Part shown: positions 1-7,460 of the stretch, piece after piece
Position numbering within the stretch: the stretch's first letter is position 1
Layout of the letters: each line of letters opens with the position of its first letter
Source of the DNA: Pseudomonas fluorescens
GTDB taxonomy: Bacteria; Pseudomonadota; Gammaproteobacteria; Pseudomonadales; Pseudomonadaceae
Length of the DNA stretch: 64,000 nucleotides
Assembly (NCBI RefSeq): GCF_000967965.1
Contig: NZ_LACC01000009.1
Span: 62,001 to 126,000, forward strand
Direction: 5' to 3'
The notes under the pieces: model-generated
The model's input: only the letters and a program-made list of their open reading frames with translations
Databases searched by the model: none
What the model was told of the DNA's origin: nothing
Translations under genes and position numbers: made by a program

Positions 1-2571
1 GAAGCGACCGCTCAGGGCATCGAGCAATCCGCGCATTTCCGCCGGGCCGCAGGCGTCCAGACGCGGGGCAATGACGTCACGCAAACCATCGATAATGGCT
101 TGTACCTCAATCCAGTCGGCCTCCTGTAGGAGCGAGCCCCCTCGCCACACAAGCCCGTTCCCAGAGGAGATTGGTGTGGTTTGAGCCTCTGGATTCAACG
201 CGTCCGAAATCAACTGCGCGGCAAACAGCTCCAGGCGTTCGCGAGTATCGCCCGCCGTGCGCCAGGTCTCTTCGCTGATGCCCACAAGAAGCTCAGGGCG
301 CGGCCCCGTCCACGGCTCGGCCAAGGCGCAATCGAGCGGATCGAACCCCAGCCCGAAAGCCTTGGCCAGTGCCCGCAGCAGACTCGACTGCGCGCCCCGG
401 CCATCGCCCCGTGGAATGCGCAACAGCGCCAGCAAGGTATCGATACGCAAACGACCGGTGGGCGATTCGCCGAACACATGCAGGCCGTCGCGGATCTGCG
501 ACTCTTTCAAATCGCACAGGTAAGTGTCGAGCCGTGGCAACCAGATCGCCGCGTCGGCATCGCTGTCGAGCTGTTCATCCAGTTGCAGTTCACGGTCGAT
601 GTGGGTGTCGCGTACCAGTTGCAAGATATCGCGCTGCAACTCTCGGGCACGACGCGGGTCGAGCAACTGCGCTTCGTAATATTCGTCCGCCAACAGTTCG
701 AGATTGCGTAGCGGGCCGTAGGTTTCGGCGCGGGTCAGCGGTGGCATCAGGTGATCGATGATCACGGCCTGGGTGCGCCGCTTGGCCTGGGCGCCCTCGC
801 CCGGGTCGTTGACGATGAACGGATAGATGTTCGGCAGCGGCCCGAGCAACGCATCTGGCCAGCAATGTTCCGACAGCCCCACGCCCTTGCCCGGCAGCCA
901 TTCGAGGTTGCCGTGCTTGCCGACGTGGATCACGCCGTGGGCGCCATACGTGTTGCGCAGCCAGAAGTAGAACGCCAGGTAACCGTGGGGCGGCACCAGG
1001 TCCGGGTCGTGATACACCGCGCTCGGGTCGACCTGATAACCCCGGGCAGGCTGAATGCCGACGAAGGTCAGGCCAAAACGCAGGCCGGCGATCATCATCC
1101 GTCCGCTGCGGCACATCGGGTCGCTTTCCGGCGCGCCCCAACGTTCGAGCACCGCCGCGCGGTTGGCTTCGGGCAGTGCATTGAACATCACCAGATAGTC
1201 ATCCATGCCCAGGCTTTGCTGGCACGGACGCTGGTCGAGAGTCTCGAGATCGTTGCTGACGCCGCCCAGCAACTGCTGGATCAACGCGGTGCCGCTGTCC
1301 GGTAACTCAGCCGGCAATGGATAACCTTCGGCATGCAGCGCCCGCAGGATATTCAGCGCCGCTGCCGGGGTGTCGAGGCCGACGCCGTTGCCGATGCGGC
1401 CGTCGCGGGTCGGGTAATTGGCGAGAATCAAGGCAATGCGTTTTTCAGCATTGGGCACCCGTGCCAGATCGACCCAGCGCCGGGCCAGTTCGGCGACGAA
1501 ATCCATGCGTTCCGGTTGTGGCCGGTAGCAAACCACATCCGACTGACTGCGCTCACTGCGCCACGCCAGGTCCTTGAAACTGATCGGGCGGCTGATGATG
1601 CGTCCGTCCAGCTCCGGCAAGGCAATGTGCATCGCCAGATCCCGAGGGCCAAGCCCCTGTTCGCTGGCGCGCCAGCCGGGTTCGTTATCCTGGGCGCAAA
1701 TCGCCTGGATCACCGGAATATTGCGGCGAAACGGGCGCAGATGCGGTGCTTCGGGACTGGATTGGGCGAAGCCGGTGGTGTTCAGGATCACCGAGACGCT
1801 GGCCTCATCCAGCCAGTCCTCGACCGCGCAAAGACAACCGGGCTCTTTCAGGCTGGCCAGCGCAATCGGCAGCGGATTCAACCCCGCCGCCTGCAAGCGC
1901 TGGCAAAAAACATCAATGAACGCGGTGTTCGCCGCCTGCAAATGCGAGCGGTAAAACAGCACCGCCGCCACCGGTTGATCGGCGTGCCAATCGGCTTGCC
2001 AGTCGCTCAGTGCGGCGGAGTGTTTGTGCGGATGGTAAATCGCCGTGCGTGGCAGGGTTTGCGGCTCGCCCCAGGTGTAATCACGGGCCAGCCAGCGGTT
2101 GGCCAGACAGCGGAAGAAATCGAGGGCGTTGCCCATGCCCCCCTGGCGCAGAAACTGCCAAAGCCGGTCGCGATCCTCGGCGCCGACAGTGCTCAGGTCA
2201 CTGAGTTCCGGATCCGGGCGATCATCGCCCGGCACCAGAATCACCTGCACGCCGCGCTGCGACAGTTCGACCAGACGCTCGATGCCGTAACGCCAATAGG
2301 CGATGCCGCCGTGCAGCGAAATCAGGATCACCCTGGCGTGACGCAGCACTTCATCGACGTACAAATCGACCGAGGCATGGTTCTGCACCTGCATCGGGTT
2401 GGCCAGGCGCACGCTCGGGTAATCGTCGGGCAACTGCTGCGCCGCTTCGGCGAGCAGCGCCAGGCTGGAGTCGCCGCTGCACAGGACCACCAGCTCGGCG
2501 GGGGTTTGTCCTAGGTCGGCAATGTTGTCATCCGACACGAAACCGCCGGGCTGGGTCCTGAGCAGGTGCAT
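1..2571 (-). CDS. cobN: CobN, cobaltochelatase large subunit (3' end cut by window)
   Basis: Inserts cobalt into hydrogenobyrinate a,c-diamide in aerobic cobalamin synthesis, as the ATP-dependent CobN-CobS-CobT chelatase in the cytoplasm. The frame is open for 857 codons from an ATG at 2571 and runs off the left edge; family members are about 1250 residues, so roughly the last third is missing. CobN-like segments include SLHGGIAYWRYG near the N-terminus and the later block GVIHVGKHGNLEWLPGK. The start lies 3 bp after the cobW stop, so the two are probably translationally coupled behind the leftward cobalamin riboswitch. Oddity: residues around 805-816 are encoded by a REP element (124-158) inserted in frame. 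Identity is firm. Confidence 0.96.
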   Translation of the reverse strand, partial: MHLLRTQPGGFVSDDNIADLGQTPAELVVLCSGDSSLALLAEAAQQLPDDYPSVRLANPMQVQNHASVDLYVDEVLRHARVILISLHGGIAYWRYGIERLVELSQRGVQVILVPGDDRPDPELSDLSTVGAEDRDRLWQFLRQGGMGNALDFFRCLANRWLARDYTWGEPQTLPRTAIYHPHKHSAALSDWQADWHADQPVAAVLFYRSHLQAANTAFIDVFCQRLQAAGLNPLPIALASLKEPGCLCAVEDWLDEASVSVILNTTGFAQSSPEAPHLRPFRRNIPVIQAICAQDNEPGWRASEQGLGPRDLAMHIALPELDGRIISRPISFKDLAWRSERSQSDVVCYRPQPERMDFVAELARRWVDLARVPNAEKRIALILANYPTRDGRIGNGVGLDTPAAALNILRALHAEGYPLPAELPDSGTALIQQLLGGVSNDLETLDQRPCQQSLGMDDYLVMFNALPEANRAAVLERWGAPESDPMCRSGRMMIAGLRFGLTFVGIQPARGYQVDPSAVYHDPDLVPPHGYLAFYFWLRNTYGAHGVIHVGKHGNLEWLPGKGVGLSEHCWPDALLGPLPNIYPFIVNDPGEGAQAKRRTQAVIIDHLMPPLTRAETYGPLRNLELLADEYYEAQLLDPRRARELQRDILQLVRDTHIDRELQLDEQLDSDADAAIWLPRLDTYLCDLKESQIRDGLHVFGESPTGRLRIDTLLALLRIPRGDGRGAQSSLLRALAKAFGLGFDPLDCALAEPWTGPRPELLVGISEETWRTAGDTRERLELFAAQLISDALNPEAQTTPISSGNGLVWRGGSLLQEADWIEVQAIIDGLRDVIAPRLDACGPAEMRGLLDALSGRF
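124..158. repeat. REP-like element inside cobN
   Basis: CTGTAGGAGCGAGC followed by CCCCTCGCCACA matches the intergenic REP elements of this window, and seems to join the two families seen here (GTAGGAGCGAG and GTGGCGAGGGGGC). It lies in frame inside cobN and reads LVWRGGSLLQE on the coding strand. The same peptide type appears when intergenic REPs are translated, which argues that it is an insertion and not CobN sequence. Confidence 0.75.
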
Positions 2572-2574
2572 GGC

Positions 2575-3645
2575 TTACACGCTGAGCGCGGCGCGCAATT
2601 GCGCTTCGAGAACAGTGGCGTCCAGTTCCTGGCCGATCAGCACCAGGCGGGTGACTCGCGCTTCTTCGGCGCCCCACTGGCGGTCGAAATGCTTGTCGAA
2701 ACGCGTGCCCACGCCCTGGATCAGCAGGCGCATCGGTTTGTTCGGGATCGCCGCAAAACCCTTGACCCGCAGGATGCCGTGCTGGACCACCAGTTGGGTC
2801 AGCGCATCCAGCAGCAGGCTTTCGTCGGCTTGCGGCAGTTCGATGGAGATCGAATCGAAGGCGTCGTGATCGTGGTCATCATGATCGTCGTCGCCATCGT
2901 GATGATGGTCGTGGTGGCTGTGACGGCTGTCGATGTGTTCTTCGGAGCCGGCACCCAGGCCGATCAGCACGTCCAGCGGCAGGCGACCGCTGCTGGCTTC
3001 GATGATTTTCACCGCTGGCGGCAATTCCTCGGCGACTTCCAGGCGCACGCGGGCCAGGTCCGCCGGGTTGATCAGGTCGGTTTTGTTGAGGATCACCAGG
3101 TCAGCGCTGGCCAGTTGGTCGGCGAACAGTTCGTGCAGCGGCGATTCGTGGTCCAGGTTCGGGTCGAGTTTACGCTGGGCGTCGACCTGGTCCGGGAACG
3201 CGGCGAAGGTGCCGGCGGCCACGGCCGGGCTGTCGACCACAGTGATCACCGCATCCACCGTGCAGGCACTGCGGATTTCCGGCCACTGGAAGGCCTGCAC
3301 CAGCGGCTTGGGCAGCGCCAGACCGGAGGTTTCGATGAGGATGTGGTCAAGATCGCCGCGACGGGCCACCAGTTCGCGCATCACCGGGAAGAATTCTTCC
3401 TGGACGGTGCAGCACAGGCAACCGTTGGCCAGTTCATAGACACGGCCGTTGGCTTCTTCTTCGGTGCAACCGATGGAGCACTGCTTGAGGATTTCGCCGT
3501 CAATGCCCAACTCGCCAAATTCGTTGACGATCACCGCGATGCGGCGACCCTGGGCGTTGTCGAGCATGTGCCGCAGCAGCGTGGTTTTACCCGAGCCGAG
3601 AAAGCCTGTAACGATGGTGACGGGGAGTTTGGCCAGTGTTTTCAT
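2575..3645 (-). CDS. cobW: CobW, GTP-binding cobalt chaperone (COG0523)
   Basis: G3E-family GTPase associated with cobalamin synthesis, thought to deliver Co(II) to the CobNST chelatase. Visible features are a Walker A GFLGSGKTT at residues 14-22, the metal-binding CLCC motif at 76-79, an NKTD guanine-specificity motif, and a His/Asp-rich loop (about 25 residues near position 250) that could bind metal. I chose the ATG at 3645 (356 aa) because AGGG lies just upstream and the Walker A then sits at the usual distance; an in-frame ATG at 3675 would add ten residues. It precedes cobN by 3 bp and follows a cobalamin riboswitch. Confidence 0.95.
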   Translation of the reverse strand: MKTLAKLPVTIVTGFLGSGKTTLLRHMLDNAQGRRIAVIVNEFGELGIDGEILKQCSIGCTEEEANGRVYELANGCLCCTVQEEFFPVMRELVARRGDLDHILIETSGLALPKPLVQAFQWPEIRSACTVDAVITVVDSPAVAAGTFAAFPDQVDAQRKLDPNLDHESPLHELFADQLASADLVILNKTDLINPADLARVRLEVAEELPPAVKIIEASSGRLPLDVLIGLGAGSEEHIDSRHSHHDHHHDGDDDHDDHDHDAFDSISIELPQADESLLLDALTQLVVQHGILRVKGFAAIPNKPMRLLIQGVGTRFDKHFDRQWGAEEARVTRLVLIGQELDATVLEAQLRAALSV

Positions 3646-3757
3646 CGGATGCCCTATGGCTAATGTGGCGGGCATACGGGACGACGACCGGCAACGCGGA
3701 CGCGCATGCCTGAAGAGTTCGCCACCGGATCACCCCGCCCGGTTGAAAGTGAGAATC

Positions 3758-3948
3758 TGTGACGAGGCAGGTCTCCTGGCTGACGGTGTGCCGGCCTTGA
3801 GCCTGGCATTCGCTGCGCCTTCCCGCCGGCCTCATGGATTGAGCCTGCAGTGGCGTGGCAACGAACATCACCGTTCACAGTTGCGGGGGCAGCCGCGGCA
3901 TCGACCGCGTTCCCTTCTTAGCTTCGACAAACGCCGAAGAACCTCGAA
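3758..3948 (-). promoter_or_regulatory. Cobalamin riboswitch upstream of cobW-cobN
   Basis: On the minus strand, reading 5'->3', the conserved blocks are AAGAAGGGAA (about 3921-3912), GCTGCCCCCGCAACTG (about 3894-3879), GCCACTG (3854-3848) and the B12 box GTCAGCCAGGAGACCTGCC (3784-3766). These are the core elements of the AdoCbl riboswitch in the usual order. The fold should repress cobW-cobN when cobalamin is plentiful. Boundaries are approximate. Confidence 0.93.
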
Positions 3949-3954
3949 AGCGCA

Positions 3955-3983
3955 AGGCTACGCATGGTCTTGGGGCGGGTCAA
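3955..3983 (-). promoter_or_regulatory. Candidate sigma-70 promoter for the leftward riboswitch
   Basis: TTGACC (3983-3978) and TAGCCT (3960-3955) on the minus strand are separated by 17 bp and lie just upstream of the leftward riboswitch. The -10 match is weak, so this is a position-based suggestion. Confidence 0.35.
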
Positions 3984-4071
3984 TGCTTGCGATCCCTGTG
4001 GCGAACCTTAAATGCGAACCCTTGCCAATTGACGCCCAACCCCCGGCCATGCTCTCCTACACACCTTGTTA

Positions 4072-4270
4072 CGGGTGCCCTTCACAGGGTGAAACGGGAA
4101 ACCGGTGAATCATGTGCTTTACTCTTAAGCCATGTCAGTCCGGTGCTGCCCCCGCAACGGTAAGCGAGCGAAGCGTCAGATCCACTGTGCCACTACGGCA
4201 TGGGAAGGTGATGCTTTCAGGTTCAGGCCCAGGCCTTTGCCCCTCGTGAGCCCGGAGACCGGCCCGCAAC
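4072..4270 (+). promoter_or_regulatory. Cobalamin riboswitch upstream of cbtB-cbtA-cobE
   Basis: Conserved elements in order are AAACGGGAAACCGGTGA (about 4092-4108), GCTGCCCCCGCAACGGTAAG (4145-4164), CCACTGTGCC (about 4182-4191) with GGGAAGG (4202-4208), and the B12 box AGCCCGGAGACCGGCC (4249-4264). This is a second, complete AdoCbl riboswitch, on the opposite strand from the one serving cobW. It should lower expression of the cobalt transporter genes when cobalamin is abundant. Confidence 0.93.
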
Positions 4271-4302
4271 ACAAAGTGACCAGTACGATCACTGAACCAA
4301 CA

Positions 4303-4359
4303 AACCCGCGGTGGGCGGGCGCTGTTTTAAACCTTGCGCGCCTGGTCGTGCGGGTTTTT
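4303..4359 (+). terminator. Possible riboswitch expression-platform terminator
   Basis: AAACCCGC at 4303-4310 can pair with GCGGGTTTTT at 4350-4359, leaving a T run. An alternative shorter stem CCCGC/GCGGG is followed by CGCTGTTTT. Either could be the switching terminator between the riboswitch and cbtB. Which one forms cannot be decided by eye. Confidence 0.45.
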
Positions 4360-4402
4360 GCATGCGCTCTTATTCCCCGCTGACAGACCAGAGGGAAACG
4401 CC

Positions 4403-4594
4403 ATGTCGATCATCAGCAGCGCCGAACACACAGCCGCGAGCACCACCTCAACCCTGACCCAACGTCTGGCCACCGCCATCTGCGCGTCGATCCTGGGCGC
4501 GTGCCTTGTGTATTTTGCCGGTTTCTCGCACATCGAAGCGGTGCACAACGCCGCCCACGATACCCGTCACAGCTCCGCGTTCCCGTGCCATTGA
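4403..4594 (+). CDS. cbtB: CbtB, small subunit of a cobalt transporter
   Basis: A 63-residue protein with one central membrane helix (LATAICASILGACLVYFAGF) and the characteristic His-rich C-terminus HNAAHDTRHSSAFPCH, the probable metal-binding tail of CbtB. CbtAB are predicted B12-regulated cobalt transporters. GAGGG lies about ten bases before the ATG at 4403. It follows a cobalamin riboswitch and is 11 bp upstream of cbtA. An upstream in-frame ATG at 4334 falls inside the terminator region and was rejected. Confidence 0.92.
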   Translation: MSIISSAEHTAASTTSTLTQRLATAICASILGACLVYFAGFSHIEAVHNAAHDTRHSSAFPCH

Positions 4595-4605
4595 GTGCTG
4601 TCGAC

Positions 4606-5313
4606 ATGATCAAGCGTATTGCGCAAACCGCAGGTTTCACCGGGCTGCTGGCCGCCCTGTTGCTGACCCTGCTGCAAAGCTTCTGGGTCGCCCCGCTGAT
4701 TTTGCAGGCCGAGACCTACGAAAAAGCCGAACCGGCCGCTGTTGAAATGCATGAACACGCCGACGGTGCGATGGCTGCCCACACCCACGATGCGCAAGCC
4801 TGGGAGCCGGAAGACGGCTGGCAGCGCGTGCTGTCGACCACCGGCGGTAACCTGGTGGTGGCCGTCGGTTTCGCCCTGATGCTGGCCGGCCTGTACACCT
4901 TGCGTGCGCCGACCAAAACCTCGCAGGGCCTGCTCTGGGGCCTGGCCGGTTACGCGACCTTCGTGCTCGCACCGACCCTCGGCCTGCCACCGGAACTGCC
5001 AGGTACTGCCGCCGCCGATCTGGCACAGCGGCAACTGTGGTGGATCGGTACGGCCGCGTCCACTGCCGTCGGTATCGCCCTGATCGTATTCAGCCGTCAC
5101 TGGCTGATGAAAGTCCTCGGCGCGGCGATCCTCGCCGTTCCCCATGTGATTGGCGCGCCGCAACCGGAGGTGCATTCGATGCTCGCTCCAGAGGCGCTGG
5201 AAGCCCAGTTCAAAATCGCTTCGCAACTGACCAACGTGGCGTTCTGGCTGACCCTGGGCCTGATCAGCGCCTGGTTGTTCCGTCGCAAAAGCGATGGCCA
5301 GTACCACGCATGA
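4606..5313 (+). CDS. cbtA: CbtA, membrane subunit of a cobalt transporter
   Basis: A 235-residue integral membrane protein, the presumed channel partner of CbtB. It starts MIKRIAQTAGFTGLLAALL with a first membrane helix, followed by a His/Glu-rich periplasmic-type stretch (MHEHADGAMAAHTHDA) and further hydrophobic segments (VAVGFALMLAGLYTL, LLWGLAGYATFVLAPTLGL, VLGAAILAVPHVIG, FWLTLGLISAWLFR). The start was set at ATG 4606, just after the cbtB stop; the same frame is open further upstream but overlaps cbtB. Its stop overlaps the cobE start (ATGA), so it is part of the riboswitch-led operon. Confidence 0.92.
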   Translation: MIKRIAQTAGFTGLLAALLLTLLQSFWVAPLILQAETYEKAEPAAVEMHEHADGAMAAHTHDAQAWEPEDGWQRVLSTTGGNLVVAVGFALMLAGLYTLRAPTKTSQGLLWGLAGYATFVLAPTLGLPPELPGTAAADLAQRQLWWIGTAASTAVGIALIVFSRHWLMKVLGAAILAVPHVIGAPQPEVHSMLAPEALEAQFKIASQLTNVAFWLTLGLISAWLFRRKSDGQYHA

Positions 5314-5723
5314 CGGATATCAGCACAGCGCCGACCCTGGTGGTCGGCCTGGGCTGCCAGCGCGGCTGCCCTGTCAGCACGTTGCTGGCGCTGCTCGATC
5401 AGGCGCTGGAGGCACACCAGATTGCTCGTCATGAAATCAAGGCGCTGGCCAGCATCGATTCGAAGCGCGACGAACCTGCGTTAATCGAACTGGCTCAGCA
5501 GCTTGGCCTGGAATTGATGTATTTCAGCAGTGAACAACTGGCCGTTTATGAACCGCAACTCAGTCATCAATCGCAAATAGCCTTTGAACGCACCGGTTGC
5601 TACGGCGTGGCGGAAAGCGCCGCACTGGCCCTGGCCGAACAACTGGCCCAGGCCCCGGCAAAACTGCTGATTCCACGACAAAAATACGCCCAGGCAACCC
5701 TGGCATTGGCCGGCGCTGCGTAA
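5310..5723 (+). CDS. cobE: CobE/CbiG C-terminal-type cobalamin biosynthesis protein
   Basis: A 137-residue protein resembling the C-terminal domain of CbiG, which in aerobic-pathway organisms occurs as the stand-alone protein CobE. Its N-terminal segment LVVGLGCQRGCP and the conserved GCYGVAESAALAL are typical. The biochemical role of CobE is not well settled; it is needed in the corrin pathway around the CobM step. The ATG at 5310 overlaps the cbtA TGA, and cobM follows 83 bp later. Confidence 0.87.
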   Translation: MTDISTAPTLVVGLGCQRGCPVSTLLALLDQALEAHQIARHEIKALASIDSKRDEPALIELAQQLGLELMYFSSEQLAVYEPQLSHQSQIAFERTGCYGVAESAALALAEQLAQAPAKLLIPRQKYAQATLALAGAA

Positions 5724-5806
5724 AAAACCGATAATCCCCCGCTTTGATCATGAACATTCTTCATCTGAAGCCCTGTTCAGCCCCTTTTTCCCCACAGGAA
5801 CCGACG

Positions 5807-6553
5807 ATGACCGTCTACTTCATTGGCGCAGGTCCCGGCGACCCCGAACTGATTACCGTCAAGGGCCAGCGGCTGATTCGCAGCTGCCCGGTGATCATTT
5901 ATGCCGGTTCCCTGGTGCCTGCCGCCGTACTGGAAGGTCACTGTGCCGAACAAGTGGTCAACAGCGCCGAACTGCACCTGGAACAGATCATCGACCTGAT
6001 CAAGACTGCCCACGCCAAAGGCCAGGATGTGGCCCGGGTGCACTCCGGCGATCCGAGCCTGTATGGCGCCATCGGCGAGCAGATTCGCTATCTGCGTGAG
6101 CTGGGCATTGCGTTCGAAATCGTACCCGGCGTGACGGCCACAGCCGCTTGCGCAGCGCTTTTGGGCGCAGAACTGACGCTGCCGGACGTTTCGCAAAGCG
6201 TGATCCTGACGCGCTACGCCGACAAGACCGCCATGCCTCCCGGAGAGGAATTCTCCAGCCTGGCGCAGCACGGCGCGACCATGGCGATTCATTTGGGGGT
6301 TAATCACCTGGCGAAGATCGTTGAAGAACTGCTACCCCATTACGGCGCCGATTGCCCGATTGCGGTGGTTCACCGTGCGAGCTGGCCGGATCAGGATTGG
6401 GTGGTGGGCACGCTTGAGGATATTGCCGGGAAGGTTGAAGCCAAGGGCTTTCGCCGTACGGCGTTGATTCTGGTGGGTCGGGTGCTGGGCAGCGATAACT
6501 TCAGCGAGTCGTCACTGTATCGCGCGGGGCATGCGCATCTCTACAGACCCTGA
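5807..6553 (+). CDS. cobM: CobM, precorrin-4 C11-methyltransferase
   Basis: SAM-dependent methyltransferase (248 aa) that methylates C-11 of precorrin-4 in the aerobic corrin pathway. It begins TVYFIGAGPGDPELITVKG, the glycine-rich SAM-binding start of the tetrapyrrole methylase family. Further family motifs are YAGSLVP, VHSGDPSLYGA and VPGVTATAACAALLGAELT, ending in LILVGRVLG. The start at 5807 puts the GAGPGDPE motif at residues 7-14 as usual; an in-frame ATG at 5744 would add an unlikely leader. Same orientation as cbtBA-cobE, probably the same operon. A REP pair follows. Confidence 0.95.
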   Translation: MTVYFIGAGPGDPELITVKGQRLIRSCPVIIYAGSLVPAAVLEGHCAEQVVNSAELHLEQIIDLIKTAHAKGQDVARVHSGDPSLYGAIGEQIRYLRELGIAFEIVPGVTATAACAALLGAELTLPDVSQSVILTRYADKTAMPPGEEFSSLAQHGATMAIHLGVNHLAKIVEELLPHYGADCPIAVVHRASWPDQDWVVGTLEDIAGKVEAKGFRRTALILVGRVLGSDNFSESSLYRAGHAHLYRP

Positions 6554-6558
6554 AAGCA

Positions 6559-6695
6559 CCTGTGGCGAGGGAGCTTGCTCCCGCTGGACCGCAAAGCGGT
6601 CCCAACATCAGCCAACGCATTCATCACGGGAAAATGCATTGACTGATTTTGTGATGGCTATGCCATCAAGCGGGAGCAAGCTCCCTCGCCACAGC
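6559..6695. repeat. REP pair (BIME) between cobM and nfuA
   Basis: Two inverted copies of the GTGGCGAGGGAGCTTGCTCCCGC palindrome face each other (start of one near 6561, end of the other near 6694), separated by about 90 bp. It sits between convergent cobM and nfuA. Confidence 0.85.
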
Positions 6696-6723
6696 GCCGT
6701 TTTTTCGTTTCGCAGCGAACACC

Positions 6724-7365
<642 letters not shown>

Positions 7366-7401
7366 CTAGTATTTTTGTCGGGAAAAGAAACACCAATCAC
7401 C

Positions 7402-7448
7402 CTGTGTGAGCGGGCTTTTGTGGCGAGGGGGCTCCACACCCACAGGGG
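7402..7448. repeat. Partial REP between cti and nfuA
   Basis: TTTTGTGGCGAGGGGGCTCCACACCCACAGG resembles half of the GTGGCGAGGGGGC REP family, with a damaged second arm. Confidence 0.55.
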
Positions 7449-7460
7449 ATCTGCGTCCTG

